A stretch of DNA of 12,995 nt from Campylobacterota bacterium (GCA_013153825.1 JAADDP010000117.1:1-12995); one strand, 5' to 3'. Positions 7,114 to 12,995 are shown, counted from the first letter of the stretch. Numbers and translations: made by a program. Notes: generated from the sequence alone by a model not told the origin.

Positions 7114-7968
7114 CTAGGCCAATTTCGTATCGATTATATCTTCGCTACTATCATCTAAACTCATCTCTGTTGCTATACTGCTCTCGAGCTGTTTAGGCTC
7201 AACTTTAGGTTTAGGCTCTTCATATGTAACCATCGTTCCAATTACTCGACCACCCTCTTGAGTCTTTATATTTTTAACTGTAATTTCACCCTGTACAAAT
7301 CCATTTCTACCAACGTCTAGAAGCTCCGATGCTGTAATTTTACCCTCTATCTTTCCATTTACAACAACTCTCTTACTCTCTAGCCTCTCAGTAGTTATTT
7401 TACCATCTGGCTCAACCTCTATCACATCTTCACCTATAATCATGCCCCTCTTTATGTTTCCATTGATGACAACTCTCTTCCCCTCTACATGGTTAGCCTC
7501 AATAGTTCCATCTTTCGCAATTCTTATTAGGTTATCGGAGACTATATCTCCAATTATAATTCCACTTATGATGATATTTGATGAGTAGATTTTATTTGTA
7601 ACCTGTCCAGTCTTTCTAACCTCAAGCTCCTTCGAGTAGACCTCTCCCTTAACTTTTCCATCAATGATTACGCTATCAGCTTTAACAACTCCATGAACGC
7701 TACCATTCATCCCTATATTGACATTAGGGGCTGTAACATCTCCATTTAAGACTCCATCTATCTGCACGAAGTCACCCCCAGATATGTTCCCCTCCACTCT
7801 AATACCTTTGGAGATTACAGTTGATGATTTTTTGGGCTTTGGGGTTGCAGGTTTAGGCTTTATCGTCTCAACCTTCGCCACTTTTGGTTTAGTTACCACT
7901 TCAGTTTCTCTGCTCTCCTTTGTCTTTATCTCTCTGCTTTTTGTCACATTTTTTCTGAAAAAAGCCAT
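7114..7968 (-). CDS. long bactofilin (polymer-forming cytoskeletal protein)
   Basis: Bactofilins are cytoplasmic proteins that fold as a right-handed beta-helix and polymerise without nucleotide, often on the inner membrane, where they localise cell-wall enzymes; the Helicobacter homologue CcmA shapes the helical cell. Residues about 52-247 show the characteristic short repeats with Gly every turn, for example GIRVEGNISGGDFVQIDGVLNGDV, in pieces like IDGKVKGEV, INGNIKRGM and VNGKIEGKI. The helix region is near 195 residues, clearly longer than the roughly 100-120 of a standard bactofilin. The first 50 residues are Lys/Pro/Thr-rich after a hydrophobic MAFF start; the last 35 are acidic. AAGGGGA sits six bases before the ATG. 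It is first in the operon with the LysM and MutL-like genes. The repeats KRVVING and KRVVVNG suggest internal duplication. Confidence 0.92.
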   Translation of the reverse strand: MAFFRKNVTKSREIKTKESRETEVVTKPKVAKVETIKPKPATPKPKKSSTVISKGIRVEGNISGGDFVQIDGVLNGDVTAPNVNIGMNGSVHGVVKADSVIIDGKVKGEVYSKELEVRKTGQVTNKIYSSNIIISGIIIGDIVSDNLIRIAKDGTIEANHVEGKRVVINGNIKRGMIIGEDVIEVEPDGKITTERLESKRVVVNGKIEGKITASELLDVGRNGFVQGEITVKNIKTQEGGRVIGTMVTYEEPKPKVEPKQLESSIATEMSLDDSSEDIIDTKLA

Positions 7969-8068
7969 AACTATCCCCTTTCAAAATTATTTTTTTTTTG
8001 ATTAATAATAATATCTAATAGTTGCTTAGTAAGTTGTTTTTTATTATTGGATATGAATTGATAGATAG

Positions 8069-8093
8069 TTTTTTTTTAACAGCAAAAAAAAAA
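8069..8093. repeat. facing homopolymer tracts T9 and A10
   Basis: Nine T (8069-8077) face ten A (8084-8093) across the six bases AACAGC, so the site can form an A-T-only hairpin or a bent, rigid DNA segment. It lies in the divergent spacer between the bactofilin operon and rpmI. Length variation by slippage is possible. A role as an upstream promoter element is a guess. Confidence 0.5.
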
Positions 8094-8120
8094 TAACATT
8101 GTTTTTATTTTATAATGTTA
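8094..8120. repeat. inverted repeat TAACATT-N13-AATGTTA
   Basis: Perfect 7-base arms at 8094-8100 and 8114-8120, separated by 13 bases of T-rich sequence, give a 20-base centre-to-centre distance, close to two helical turns. That spacing suits a dimeric regulator on one DNA face. The neighbourhood is AT-rich, so chance cannot be excluded. Confidence 0.4.
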
Positions 8121-8156
8121 AATTATATTTGCTTATTATCCTCTATTAGTCGGGTG

Positions 8157-8176
8157 TTTAGTTATAAAAAACTAAA
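8157..8176. repeat. inverted repeat TTTAGTT-N6-AACTAAA upstream of the rpmI promoter
   Basis: Perfect 7-base arms (8157-8163 and 8170-8176) with a six-base centre. The right arm reaches the position where the -35 region of the promoter at 8198-8203 would be. It is therefore a candidate operator, or a stem at the 3' end of some unseen short transcript. Confidence 0.45.
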
Positions 8177-8192
8177 TGGAGTTTAAATAGAT

Positions 8193-8203
8193 TTGGGTAT
8201 AAT
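8193..8203 (+). promoter_or_regulatory. extended -10 promoter of rpmI-rplT
   Basis: TTGGGTATAAT holds a perfect TATAAT at 8198-8203 preceded by TGGG, an extended -10 context. A start near 8210 gives a leader of about 35 bases to the rpmI ATG. A T-rich stretch rather than a consensus -35 lies upstream, as usual in Campylobacterota. Confidence 0.7.
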
Positions 8204-8244
8204 ACGCCTCCCTACGAAAATTAAAAATCACAAAAGGATTTAGA

Positions 8245-8436
8245 ATGCCAAAGATGAAGAGCGTAAGAGGTGCCGTAAAGAGATTTAAGGTGAAAAAGAG
8301 TGGCAAGATTAAGAGAGGTTCTGCCTTCAGAAGCCACATATTGACAAAAGTTGATGGTGCTCACCATAGAAAGAGTAGAGAGGCTAGATATGTGAGTAAG
8401 GCTGATGAGAAGCTCGTAAAGGCTATGATAGCATAA
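8245..8436 (+). CDS. rpmI: 50S ribosomal protein L35
   Basis: Small basic protein of the large ribosomal subunit. The 63-residue sequence has the conserved [24 protein letters not shown] start, the [12 protein letters not shown] block with HHRKSR in the middle, and a length normal for L35. AAAAGGA lies six bases before the ATG. It is followed after 94 bases by rplT, the usual partner. The translation-initiation factor gene infC, which often precedes rpmI in other bacteria, is absent here, as is common in this phylum. Confidence 0.98.
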   Translation: MPKMKSVRGAVKRFKVKKSGKIKRGSAFRSHILTKVDGAHHRKSREARYVSKADEKLVKAMIA

Positions 8437-8446
8437 TTTTAGAGAC

Positions 8447-8464
8447 TCCTAAGTATATTTAGGA
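8447..8464 (+). promoter_or_regulatory. hairpin 1 between rpmI and rplT
   Basis: TCCTAA and TTAGGA pair perfectly across the six bases GTATAT (one further G-U pair possible). It begins 10 bases after the rpmI stop and stands in the rpmI-rplT transcript. No U-tract follows, so it is not a terminator. A role in mRNA processing or in L20 feedback is inference. Confidence 0.45.
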
Positions 8465-8469
8465 CAAGT

Positions 8470-8485
8470 TCAAGATAGTTCTTGA
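8470..8485 (+). promoter_or_regulatory. hairpin 2 between rpmI and rplT
   Basis: TCAAGA and TCTTGA form a perfect six-base stem with the four-base loop TAGT, only five bases after hairpin 1. Together the two stems make the intergenic RNA compact ahead of the rplT ribosome binding site at 8521-8525. Confidence 0.45.
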
Positions 8486-8530
8486 CACCTTCAGAGTAAA
8501 ATTTAAGATAGAAAAGGTAAAGGAGATAGA

Positions 8531-8884
8531 GTGAGAGTAAAGACTGGAACGGTAAGAAGAAAAAAGCATAAAAAGATTTTAAAACAGGCTAAAGGTTTCT
8601 ATAGCGGAAGAAGAAAACACTTTAGAAAGGCTAAAGAGCAGGTGGAGCACTCTCTAGTATACGCTTACAGAGATAGAAAGAGGAGAAAGAGAGACTTTAG
8701 AAGGCTATGGATAGTTAGAATTAATGCAGGAGCTAGATTGAATGGAATGAGCTACTCAACCCTTATGCATGGACTCAAATTGGCAAATATAGAGCTTGAT
8801 AGAAAAATTTTAGCAGATATGGCTATGAATAATCCTGAGGCATTCTCCAAAGTTGTTGAGAGTGCTAAGAGAGCTTTAGCTTAA
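8531..8884 (+). CDS. rplT: 50S ribosomal protein L20
   Basis: Early-assembly protein of the large ribosomal subunit that binds 23S rRNA, and in several bacteria a translational repressor of its own operon. The 117 residues match L20 throughout: [20 protein letters not shown] at the start, then the [25 protein letters not shown] and [14 protein letters not shown] blocks, and the helical [10 protein letters not shown] region near the end. The initiator is GTG, five bases after AGGAG at 8521-8525, and there is no competing ATG. It is co-transcribed with rpmI and followed at once by an intrinsic terminator. Confidence 0.98.
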   Translation: MRVKTGTVRRKKHKKILKQAKGFYSGRRKHFRKAKEQVEHSLVYAYRDRKRRKRDFRRLWIVRINAGARLNGMSYSTLMHGLKLANIELDRKILADMAMNNPEAFSKVVESAKRALA

Positions 8885-8890
8885 CAAGAG

Positions 8891-8926
8891 ACCCCCCTAC
8901 TCTCTTAGAGGGGGTATATTTATTTT
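8891..8926 (+). terminator. intrinsic terminator after rplT
   Basis: ACCCCCCTA pairs with TAGAGGGGGT across the loop CTCTCT, giving nine base pairs with one bulged A (8909). The run TATATTTATTTT follows directly. It starts six bases after the rplT stop and is the only GC-rich stem with a U-tract that I found in the window. Confidence 0.85.
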
Positions 8927-8981
8927 AATGTTTAAATTTTTGGCAAAAGAGAGATCTTCTAACTGTGTCATAGTTTAAATA

Positions 8982-9022
8982 AGGGATATAAACTCCCTAT
9001 CAAACTTTCTTCTGAATAGGGG
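8982..9022 (+). promoter_or_regulatory. leader of the FecR operon with alternative hairpins
   Basis: AGGGA (8982-8986) can pair with TCCCT (8994-8998). The same CCCTAT (8995-9000) can instead pair with ATAGGG (9016-9021), which is the ribosome binding site (AGGGG, 9018-9022) of the FecR-domain gene. The two pairings exclude each other. TATAAA at 8987-8992 lies in the first loop and might be a -10 box; if so, the RNA would start too late for the first hairpin and AGGGA/TCCCT could be an operator instead. Confidence 0.4.
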
Positions 9023-9028
9023 TTTTTC

Positions 9029-9454
9029 ATGCGTAAAATTATTACTACTCTAATATTCTGCTCACTTATTTATGCAGATGAGTTTGTGGGAATGGTAAAA
9101 TCTATCCACGGTAAAGTCCATATAAAGCGTGAAAATAGTATTTTAAGTTTAAAGTTAGGCTCAACGCTTAAGAGGGGGGATATTATAATGACAAAAGTTA
9201 AGAGTGGGGTAGGTATCACATTTAGTGATGGTAGTAGATTAACGCTGGGTGAGAATAGTATATTCTGCATAAATAGATATATATTTAAGCCTGAGGATAG
9301 GGAATTTGATATAGATATTAAGCTGATAAAGGGCAAGGCTCTATTTAACTCAGGAAAGGTGGGAAAGCTCTCTCCAGACTCTGTAAAGTTTGAAATTCCA
9401 GATGGTGTTGTAGGTATTCGTGGAACAGAGTTCATTGTGGAGGTTATAGAGTGA
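9029..9454 (+). CDS. exported FecR-domain protein
   Basis: Small periplasmic protein with a FecR fold, of the type found beside CHASE2 signalling proteins rather than the ferric-citrate regulator itself. Residues 1-16 are a signal peptide (MRKIITTLIFCSLIYA, likely cleaved before DEF). The rest is beta-rich: GSTLKRGDIIMTKVKSGVGI (44-63), FSDGSRLTLGENS (65-77) and the closing block PDGVVGIRGTEF (124-135), all typical of FecR domains. There is no membrane-spanning anti-sigma region and no sigma factor gene nearby. AGGGG precedes the ATG by six bases. Its stop overlaps the GTG of the OmpA-like gene (GTGA), so both are made together. A sensory or scaffold role toward the CHASE2 receptor two genes downstream is inferred. 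Confidence 0.85.
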   Translation: MRKIITTLIFCSLIYADEFVGMVKSIHGKVHIKRENSILSLKLGSTLKRGDIIMTKVKSGVGITFSDGSRLTLGENSIFCINRYIFKPEDREFDIDIKLIKGKALFNSGKVGKLSPDSVKFEIPDGVVGIRGTEFIVEVIE

Positions 9455-10047
9455 GAGGCTCTATAGGGTATATATCTTCTCTCCTTATAATATTTTCTGG
9501 TTGCTCCTCCAAGAGATTTATTGCACTCTCCGATGGGGGAGGCTCTGGAAGTAGCATCACCATCAGAGTTGGAGGAGAGATGGCTATAATTGATAGGGCA
9601 GGTGGATATTTAACCTTTCATGGTGGGGATAGACTCTTGGATAGGGTTAAATATATGGAGTTAGATAGATTGAAGGGTATTTTTTCAGATTTATATAGCT
9701 CAATGCCGACTAAACCAAAATCATATATACTATACTTTAAGCCAAATTCAAGTGAGTTGACGGAGGAGTCTAAATCTTCTCTAGATAGTGCCATGGATTA
9801 TATCAGAAGGAGTAGCCCCTGTATAGTAGATGTTGTAGGACATACAGATAGGGTTGGAGATTCAAGTTCTAATAGAGATTTATCTCTAAAGAGAGCTAAA
9901 TATATAGAGTCGATAATAGAGAGAAGTGTAGATATCGATTCCGATAGAGTTGTAGCAAAGGGGTATGGAGAAGAGGATTTACTCATTAAAACTTCAGATG
10001 GTGTTCCAGAGCCTAGAAATAGAAATGTTGAAATATTTATAAAATAG
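9451..10047 (+). CDS. OmpA-family peptidoglycan-binding lipoprotein
   Basis: Predicted lipoprotein that binds peptidoglycan. A short signal sequence ends in the lipobox FSGC, with the lipidated cysteine at 18. Residues about 92-198 form an OmpA-like domain: ILYFKPNSSELTEES, VVGHTDRVGDSSSN (128-141), NRDLSLKRA (141-149), VVAKGYGEEDL and the closing RNRNVEIFI. The Asp and Arg residues that hold the diaminopimelate side chain in OmpA-like domains (Asp in NRDLS, Arg in LKRA) are present. Residues 25-85 form a Gly-rich beta-like region I do not recognise. It starts with GTG at 9451, seven bases after GGAGG, overlapping the FecR gene, and ends four bases before the CHASE2 gene. Outer-membrane location is likely (no Asp at +2) but not proven. 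Confidence 0.9.
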   Translation: MRGSIGYISSLLIIFSGCSSKRFIALSDGGGSGSSITIRVGGEMAIIDRAGGYLTFHGGDRLLDRVKYMELDRLKGIFSDLYSSMPTKPKSYILYFKPNSSELTEESKSSLDSAMDYIRRSSPCIVDVVGHTDRVGDSSSNRDLSLKRAKYIESIIERSVDIDSDRVVAKGYGEEDLLIKTSDGVPEPRNRNVEIFIK

Positions 10048-10051
10048 CAGA

Positions 10052-11968
10052 ATGGCTATAAAGCTTAAGTATTTTGCAATCTTAACCACGGTAGCTATAT
10101 TCAATCTATCTATATATAATGGTAATTTAATAAAGGTGGTTGACTACCATATATATGATATATTAACCCTATTTTTAACGGAGAAGATAAAGGGAGAGAC
10201 CCCCTCCACAACTATAATAAATATAGATAGTGATAGTCTCAAGCTACTTGGGCAGTGGCCATGGCCTAGAATAATAGAGGCAAAGATTATAAATATGGTA
10301 TCTCTTCAATACCCATCTGCAATTGGCATAGATATAATATTCTCCGAAGAGGATAGAACATCTCCAAAAAATATAAGAAGATTCTACCACGACATATTAA
10401 ATATAGATGTAACCATAAATGGGCTTAATCTGATTGAGGATAATGATGATAGGTTGATAAACTCTATTAAGAGTACAAATGCAACCATACCTATATTTTT
10501 AAATAGAGATTCAAATATCTCATCAAGTGGCTGTGGAAATCTTAAGTATAAGAGAGCTTCATTTGAAGGGATATCTACAACATTTACCACAGATTCTGCT
10601 CTATGCAACCATGAGAAACTTCAGAGTAGTGTCGATAATTTCGGTTTTATGAATATATCTGATGATATAGATGGGATATTTAGGAGGGTTCATCTATTTG
10701 CAAAATATAGAGGGGAGACCATTCCATCATTTGGACTTGCCACAATTATGAGTATAGGAGATGAGTTGAAGGTTGTAGATAGTAACAGTTTTACAATTTT
10801 AGGAAAGAGGGTTAAAATGAATAGTGATAGTAGTGTCCTTATAAATTTTCATGTTACACCCCCCAAGGTTGTATCTGTAGTTGATCTCCTATATGGTAGA
10901 GTATCCCCAGATGAGTTTAAGGGTAAGAGTGTCATAATCGGCTCTCTGATAACTGCATTGAACCCATCCTATAGGTTATCATCAGGTGATGTGGTTACAA
11001 GTAGTATGATTAATGGATTTCTAATTCAGAATATATTGAGTGAGGCACTAATAGTTCAGCCAAATTATATGAAGATTATAAACTTTATAATCTCTACACT
11101 CCTATCTATGGTTCTGATATTTCTACTCACAAATAGGCAGTATAATCTCATATTGGCTCTCTTCTTCTTAACAATATTGGTCTCGATACCATACTCATAT
11201 ATCTTCTTTGTAGATAATGTCTATATATCTACAGGATATCTATTGACTCCATTTATAGTAAGCTTCTTTATAACAAGTTTTATATCCATATTTATAGCTG
11301 TTAAGGATAGAAATAGCTTCTATAGGGAGCTACTCAAGTCTCACTCCTCCACAGTTGAGAGTATAGCTCTCATATCTGCAATTAGAGATGATGAGACTGG
11401 TGAGCATCTGCAGAGGACAAAGATATATATTAGGGAGTTGGCACACTACCTCCTAAAGAAGGGTTTCTATAGAGATATATTGAGTATGAGATATATAGAT
11501 TTAATCTATCAGGCTGCACCTCTCCATGATATAGGGAAGTTGGGGATACCAGATAGTATACTTAAGAAGCCTGAGAGGTTGACAGAGGAGGAGTATGAGA
11601 TAATGAAACAGCACCCCATATTGGCTAAAAATGCTATAGAGAAGGCTATGAGATATTATGATGGAAACGACTTCTTGAACATCGCCTACAATATCGCATA
11701 CTACCACCATGAGAGGTGGGATGGGAGTGGATATCCAAATGCCCTTAAGGGTGATGAGATACCTCTTGAAGCTCAACTTATGGCCATTGCCGATGTATAT
11801 GATGCTCTGGTTACAAAGAGGTGCTATAAGGAGGAGGTGAGTTTTGAAGAGGCTGAAAGGATTATAATAGAGGGGTCAAATAGCCAATTTAACCCTATAT
11901 TGGTCGAAGCATTTATAGCCCTAAAGTATAAATTTAGGGATATAAGTACCACCTATAGAGATGCGTAA
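10052..11968 (+). CDS. CHASE2-HD-GYP transmembrane c-di-GMP phosphodiesterase
   Basis: Predicted receptor that degrades cyclic di-GMP in response to a periplasmic signal. After an N-terminal helix (about 6-22), residues 30-335 form a CHASE2 sensor with VDYHIYDIL, INIDSDSLKLLGQWPWPR (56-73) and AIGIDIIF. Three membrane helices follow (about 340-360, 364-386, 391-416). The HD-GYP domain (about 430-625) is complete: GEHLQRT (450-456), HDIGKLGIPD (492-501), His521 in MKQHP, HHERWDGSGYP (552-562) with the GYP at 560-562, and IADVYDAL (579-586). All expected metal ligands are visible. Most CHASE2 proteins I know end in cyclase, kinase or GGDEF domains, so this pairing is less usual. No Shine-Dalgarno is evident before the ATG, four bases after the OmpA stop, suggesting translational coupling. 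The 3' end overlaps the opposing NlpC/P60 gene by 16 bases. Confidence 0.93.
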   Translation: MAIKLKYFAILTTVAIFNLSIYNGNLIKVVDYHIYDILTLFLTEKIKGETPSTTIINIDSDSLKLLGQWPWPRIIEAKIINMVSLQYPSAIGIDIIFSEEDRTSPKNIRRFYHDILNIDVTINGLNLIEDNDDRLINSIKSTNATIPIFLNRDSNISSSGCGNLKYKRASFEGISTTFTTDSALCNHEKLQSSVDNFGFMNISDDIDGIFRRVHLFAKYRGETIPSFGLATIMSIGDELKVVDSNSFTILGKRVKMNSDSSVLINFHVTPPKVVSVVDLLYGRVSPDEFKGKSVIIGSLITALNPSYRLSSGDVVTSSMINGFLIQNILSEALIVQPNYMKIINFIISTLLSMVLIFLLTNRQYNLILALFFLTILVSIPYSYIFFVDNVYISTGYLLTPFIVSFFITSFISIFIAVKDRNSFYRELLKSHSSTVESIALISAIRDDETGEHLQRTKIYIRELAHYLLKKGFYRDILSMRYIDLIYQAAPLHDIGKLGIPDSILKKPERLTEEEYEIMKQHPILAKNAIEKAMRYYDGNDFLNIAYNIAYYHHERWDGSGYPNALKGDEIPLEAQLMAIADVYDALVTKRCYKEEVSFEEAERIIIEGSNSQFNPILVEAFIALKYKFRDISTTYRDA

Positions 11969-12738
11969 GTGTTCGTTGTGCTATCTACAAAATCTATTAT
12001 TCTCTCACCTTTTAAAAATCTTCTTTTATAGAAAGGTTTATCGCTAAATGATGTAATTGTAACCTTCTTATTTACTGATGATGCATGTATAAATTTATTA
12101 TCTCCTATATATATTCCCACATGGTTTACTCTATCTCTAAATTTATGCTCAGTATTAAAGAATACCAAATCGCCCTTCTGTAACTCATCAAATGTTACAG
12201 GGATTCCAACCTTTGCCTGATTTCCCGAATATCTTGGAAGCTCTATTCCAACCTCTCTAAATACATACTTTGTAAACCCTGAACAGTCAAATGCGTTTGG
12301 TCCATTTGCAGCCCATAGATATTTTGTTCCTAGAAACATCTTTGCCGTCTCTATAACCTCTTCCTCTCGACTAACATCACTCCAGCCCTCCTCAACCTCT
12401 TCAACAGTAGGTGCTAGATTGGACTCTACACCAACATCTACACCCTCAATGACCTCATCACCATCCTCAACGGTTATGACTTTTGGGACATCTAGTGAAT
12501 TTTTCAGTAGCTCATCTTGAACTAGTGGGCTACTCTCATCAACCATCACCGTAGGTATAGTCTCAACCACCTCAGCCTTGCTCTTCTGGATGGTTCTATT
12601 TATATCTGAGACCGTTGAACTATGGGCGATATTTCTATCTCTAGATGGTCCCTGTTGGGAGATATTACTCTCGACACAGCCTGTATACAGTATTGGGATT
12701 AGAACCCAAGCTAATGTAACTCTATTTACTATCTTCAT
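11953..12738 (-). CDS. NlpC/P60 lipoprotein, predicted peptidoglycan endopeptidase
   Basis: Predicted cell-wall hydrolase that cuts peptide stems of peptidoglycan. With the ATG at 12738 (261 residues) a signal sequence leads to the lipobox LYTGC, Cys21. A long acidic linker (about 22-122) follows, then the NlpC/P60 domain: NAFDCSGFTKYVF with the catalytic Cys152, ELPRYSGNQ, LQKGDLVFF, NHVGIYIGD with His206, and FIHASS with His218, so the Cys-His-His set is complete. The frame also has an ATG at 12747, but AAGGA lies one base from it and ten bases from the ATG at 12738, so the shorter start fits better. It stands alone on the minus strand, converging with the HD-GYP gene. The C-terminal 20 residues lie within or near the overlap. 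Confidence 0.92.
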   Translation of the reverse strand: MKIVNRVTLAWVLIPILYTGCVESNISQQGPSRDRNIAHSSTVSDINRTIQKSKAEVVETIPTVMVDESSPLVQDELLKNSLDVPKVITVEDGDEVIEGVDVGVESNLAPTVEEVEEGWSDVSREEEVIETAKMFLGTKYLWAANGPNAFDCSGFTKYVFREVGIELPRYSGNQAKVGIPVTFDELQKGDLVFFNTEHKFRDRVNHVGIYIGDNKFIHASSVNKKVTITSFSDKPFYKRRFLKGERIIDFVDSTTNTYASL

Positions 12739-12809
12739 ATACAACATTTCCTTAAAAACAGCATTTTTTAGGGAATTTTAACTCCACATAACAAAAATTT
12801 ACATAAAAA

Positions 12810-12836
12810 TTGTGTACATATTGTGTAAAAATTGTG
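12810..12836. repeat. three ATTGTG direct repeats at helical spacing
   Basis: ATTGTG occurs at 12810-12815, 12820-12825 and 12831-12836, with repeat distances of 10 and 11 bases, so all three face the same side of the helix. They lie 72-98 bases upstream of the NlpC/P60 start in a 165-base non-coding stretch. Read on the minus strand one copy lies in TTTTACACA, which fits a loose DnaA-box pattern; the others do not. A regulator-binding region for the NlpC/P60 gene is the simplest reading. I see no convincing -10 box. Confidence 0.4.
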
Positions 12837-12903
12837 GAATTTAGATAGTAAAAATTAGTTTTAATTATAACTTATATAAATAATTAGAGCAACTTTTTTA
12901 TAA

Positions 12904-12995
12904 TTAAGAGGTATATATCGTATATACTACCTGCAGTAAACCTATAAATACCACTAGAGATATCTGAATTTTATCTATCGAGATGTTGAATAGAA
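12904..12995 (-). CDS. possible C-terminal end of a minus-strand membrane protein
   Basis: One minus frame is open from the window edge to a TAA at 12906-12904, while the other two minus frames stop within the first 25 bases and the plus frames are full of stops. The 29 or so residues include the hydrophobic run ISLVVFIGLLQVVYTIY, and use ATA and TTA codons like the rest of the window. It is too short to identify. A 7-base palindrome GTATATA-TCG-TATATAC (12911-12927) sits at its end. Confidence 0.35.
   Translation of the reverse strand, partial: LFNISIDKIQISLVVFIGLLQVVYTIYTS

Noticed and set aside
7985..8093. Poly-T and poly-A runs as intrinsic terminators
   Set aside because: They lie upstream of both divergent genes and lack a GC-rich stem, so promoter-region tracts are more likely.
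8204..8244. A riboswitch or infC remnant before rpmI
   Set aside because: The leader is only about 35 bases and shows no coding similarity or extended structure.
9029..9454. FecR-domain protein as an iron-uptake anti-sigma regulator
   Set aside because: It has a signal peptide but no membrane-spanning anti-sigma part, and no sigma factor or TonB receptor is nearby.
12781..12903. A replication origin with DnaA boxes in the right-hand AT-rich spacer
   Set aside because: Only one loose box is found, the other TTGTG copies deviate, and no dnaA, dnaN or similar gene is nearby.
1..12995. CRISPR arrays, tRNAs, insertion sequences or prophage genes
   Set aside because: No regular spaced repeats, no cloverleaf-like sequence, no transposase or integrase motifs and no terminal inverted repeats flanking a gene were found.

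Overview
The window looks like chromosomal DNA of a Campylobacterota (formerly Epsilonproteobacteria) species; the genus is not resolved. The reasons are AT-rich DNA, arginine written almost only as AGA/AGG and isoleucine very often as ATA, ribosomal genes rpmI-rplT without infC in front, an AddB-like nuclease with a very short N-terminus, and short operons with overlapping genes. There is no phage, insertion sequence, tRNA, rRNA or CRISPR array. CpG is scarce, and the tetramer GATC occurs only twice by eye.

Left part (1-4894). Two divergent units start from a 50-base intergenic region whose -10 boxes for the two strands interlock. Leftward run a polyprenyl-phosphate sugar-1-phosphate transferase (first membrane step of polysaccharide assembly) and, overlapping it by 4 bases, an AddB-like nuclease/helicase-like protein with a C-terminal Fe-S PD-(D/E)XK nuclease. 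Rightward runs a single-domain KpsC-type Kdo transferase, whose stop codon overlaps that of the next, opposing gene.

Middle part (4891-7968, minus strand). A three-gene unit, in transcription order: a long bactofilin (cytoplasmic polymer-forming protein), a bitopic membrane protein with two periplasmic LysM domains, and a MutL/GlmL-family ASKHA ATPase without its usual cobalamin mutase partner. I read the first two as a possible cytoskeleton-to-peptidoglycan link. The third gene is the most puzzling in the window.

Divergent control region (7969-8244) and ribosomal unit (8245-8926). The 276-base spacer holds homopolymer tracts, two perfect inverted repeats and a good extended -10 promoter for rpmI-rplT. 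These two genes are separated by two small hairpins and followed by a clear intrinsic terminator.

Right part (8927-12995). A tight operon encodes an exported FecR-domain protein, an OmpA-like lipoprotein and a CHASE2-HD-GYP c-di-GMP phosphodiesterase, together a plausible envelope-sensing signalling unit. Its leader can form two mutually exclusive hairpins, one covering the ribosome binding site. It converges with, and overlaps by 16 bases, an NlpC/P60 peptidoglycan-hydrolase lipoprotein. The last ~90 bases hold what may be the C-terminus of another minus-strand gene. Many genes here act on the cell envelope (polysaccharide, peptidoglycan, cytoskeleton, outer-membrane anchoring).
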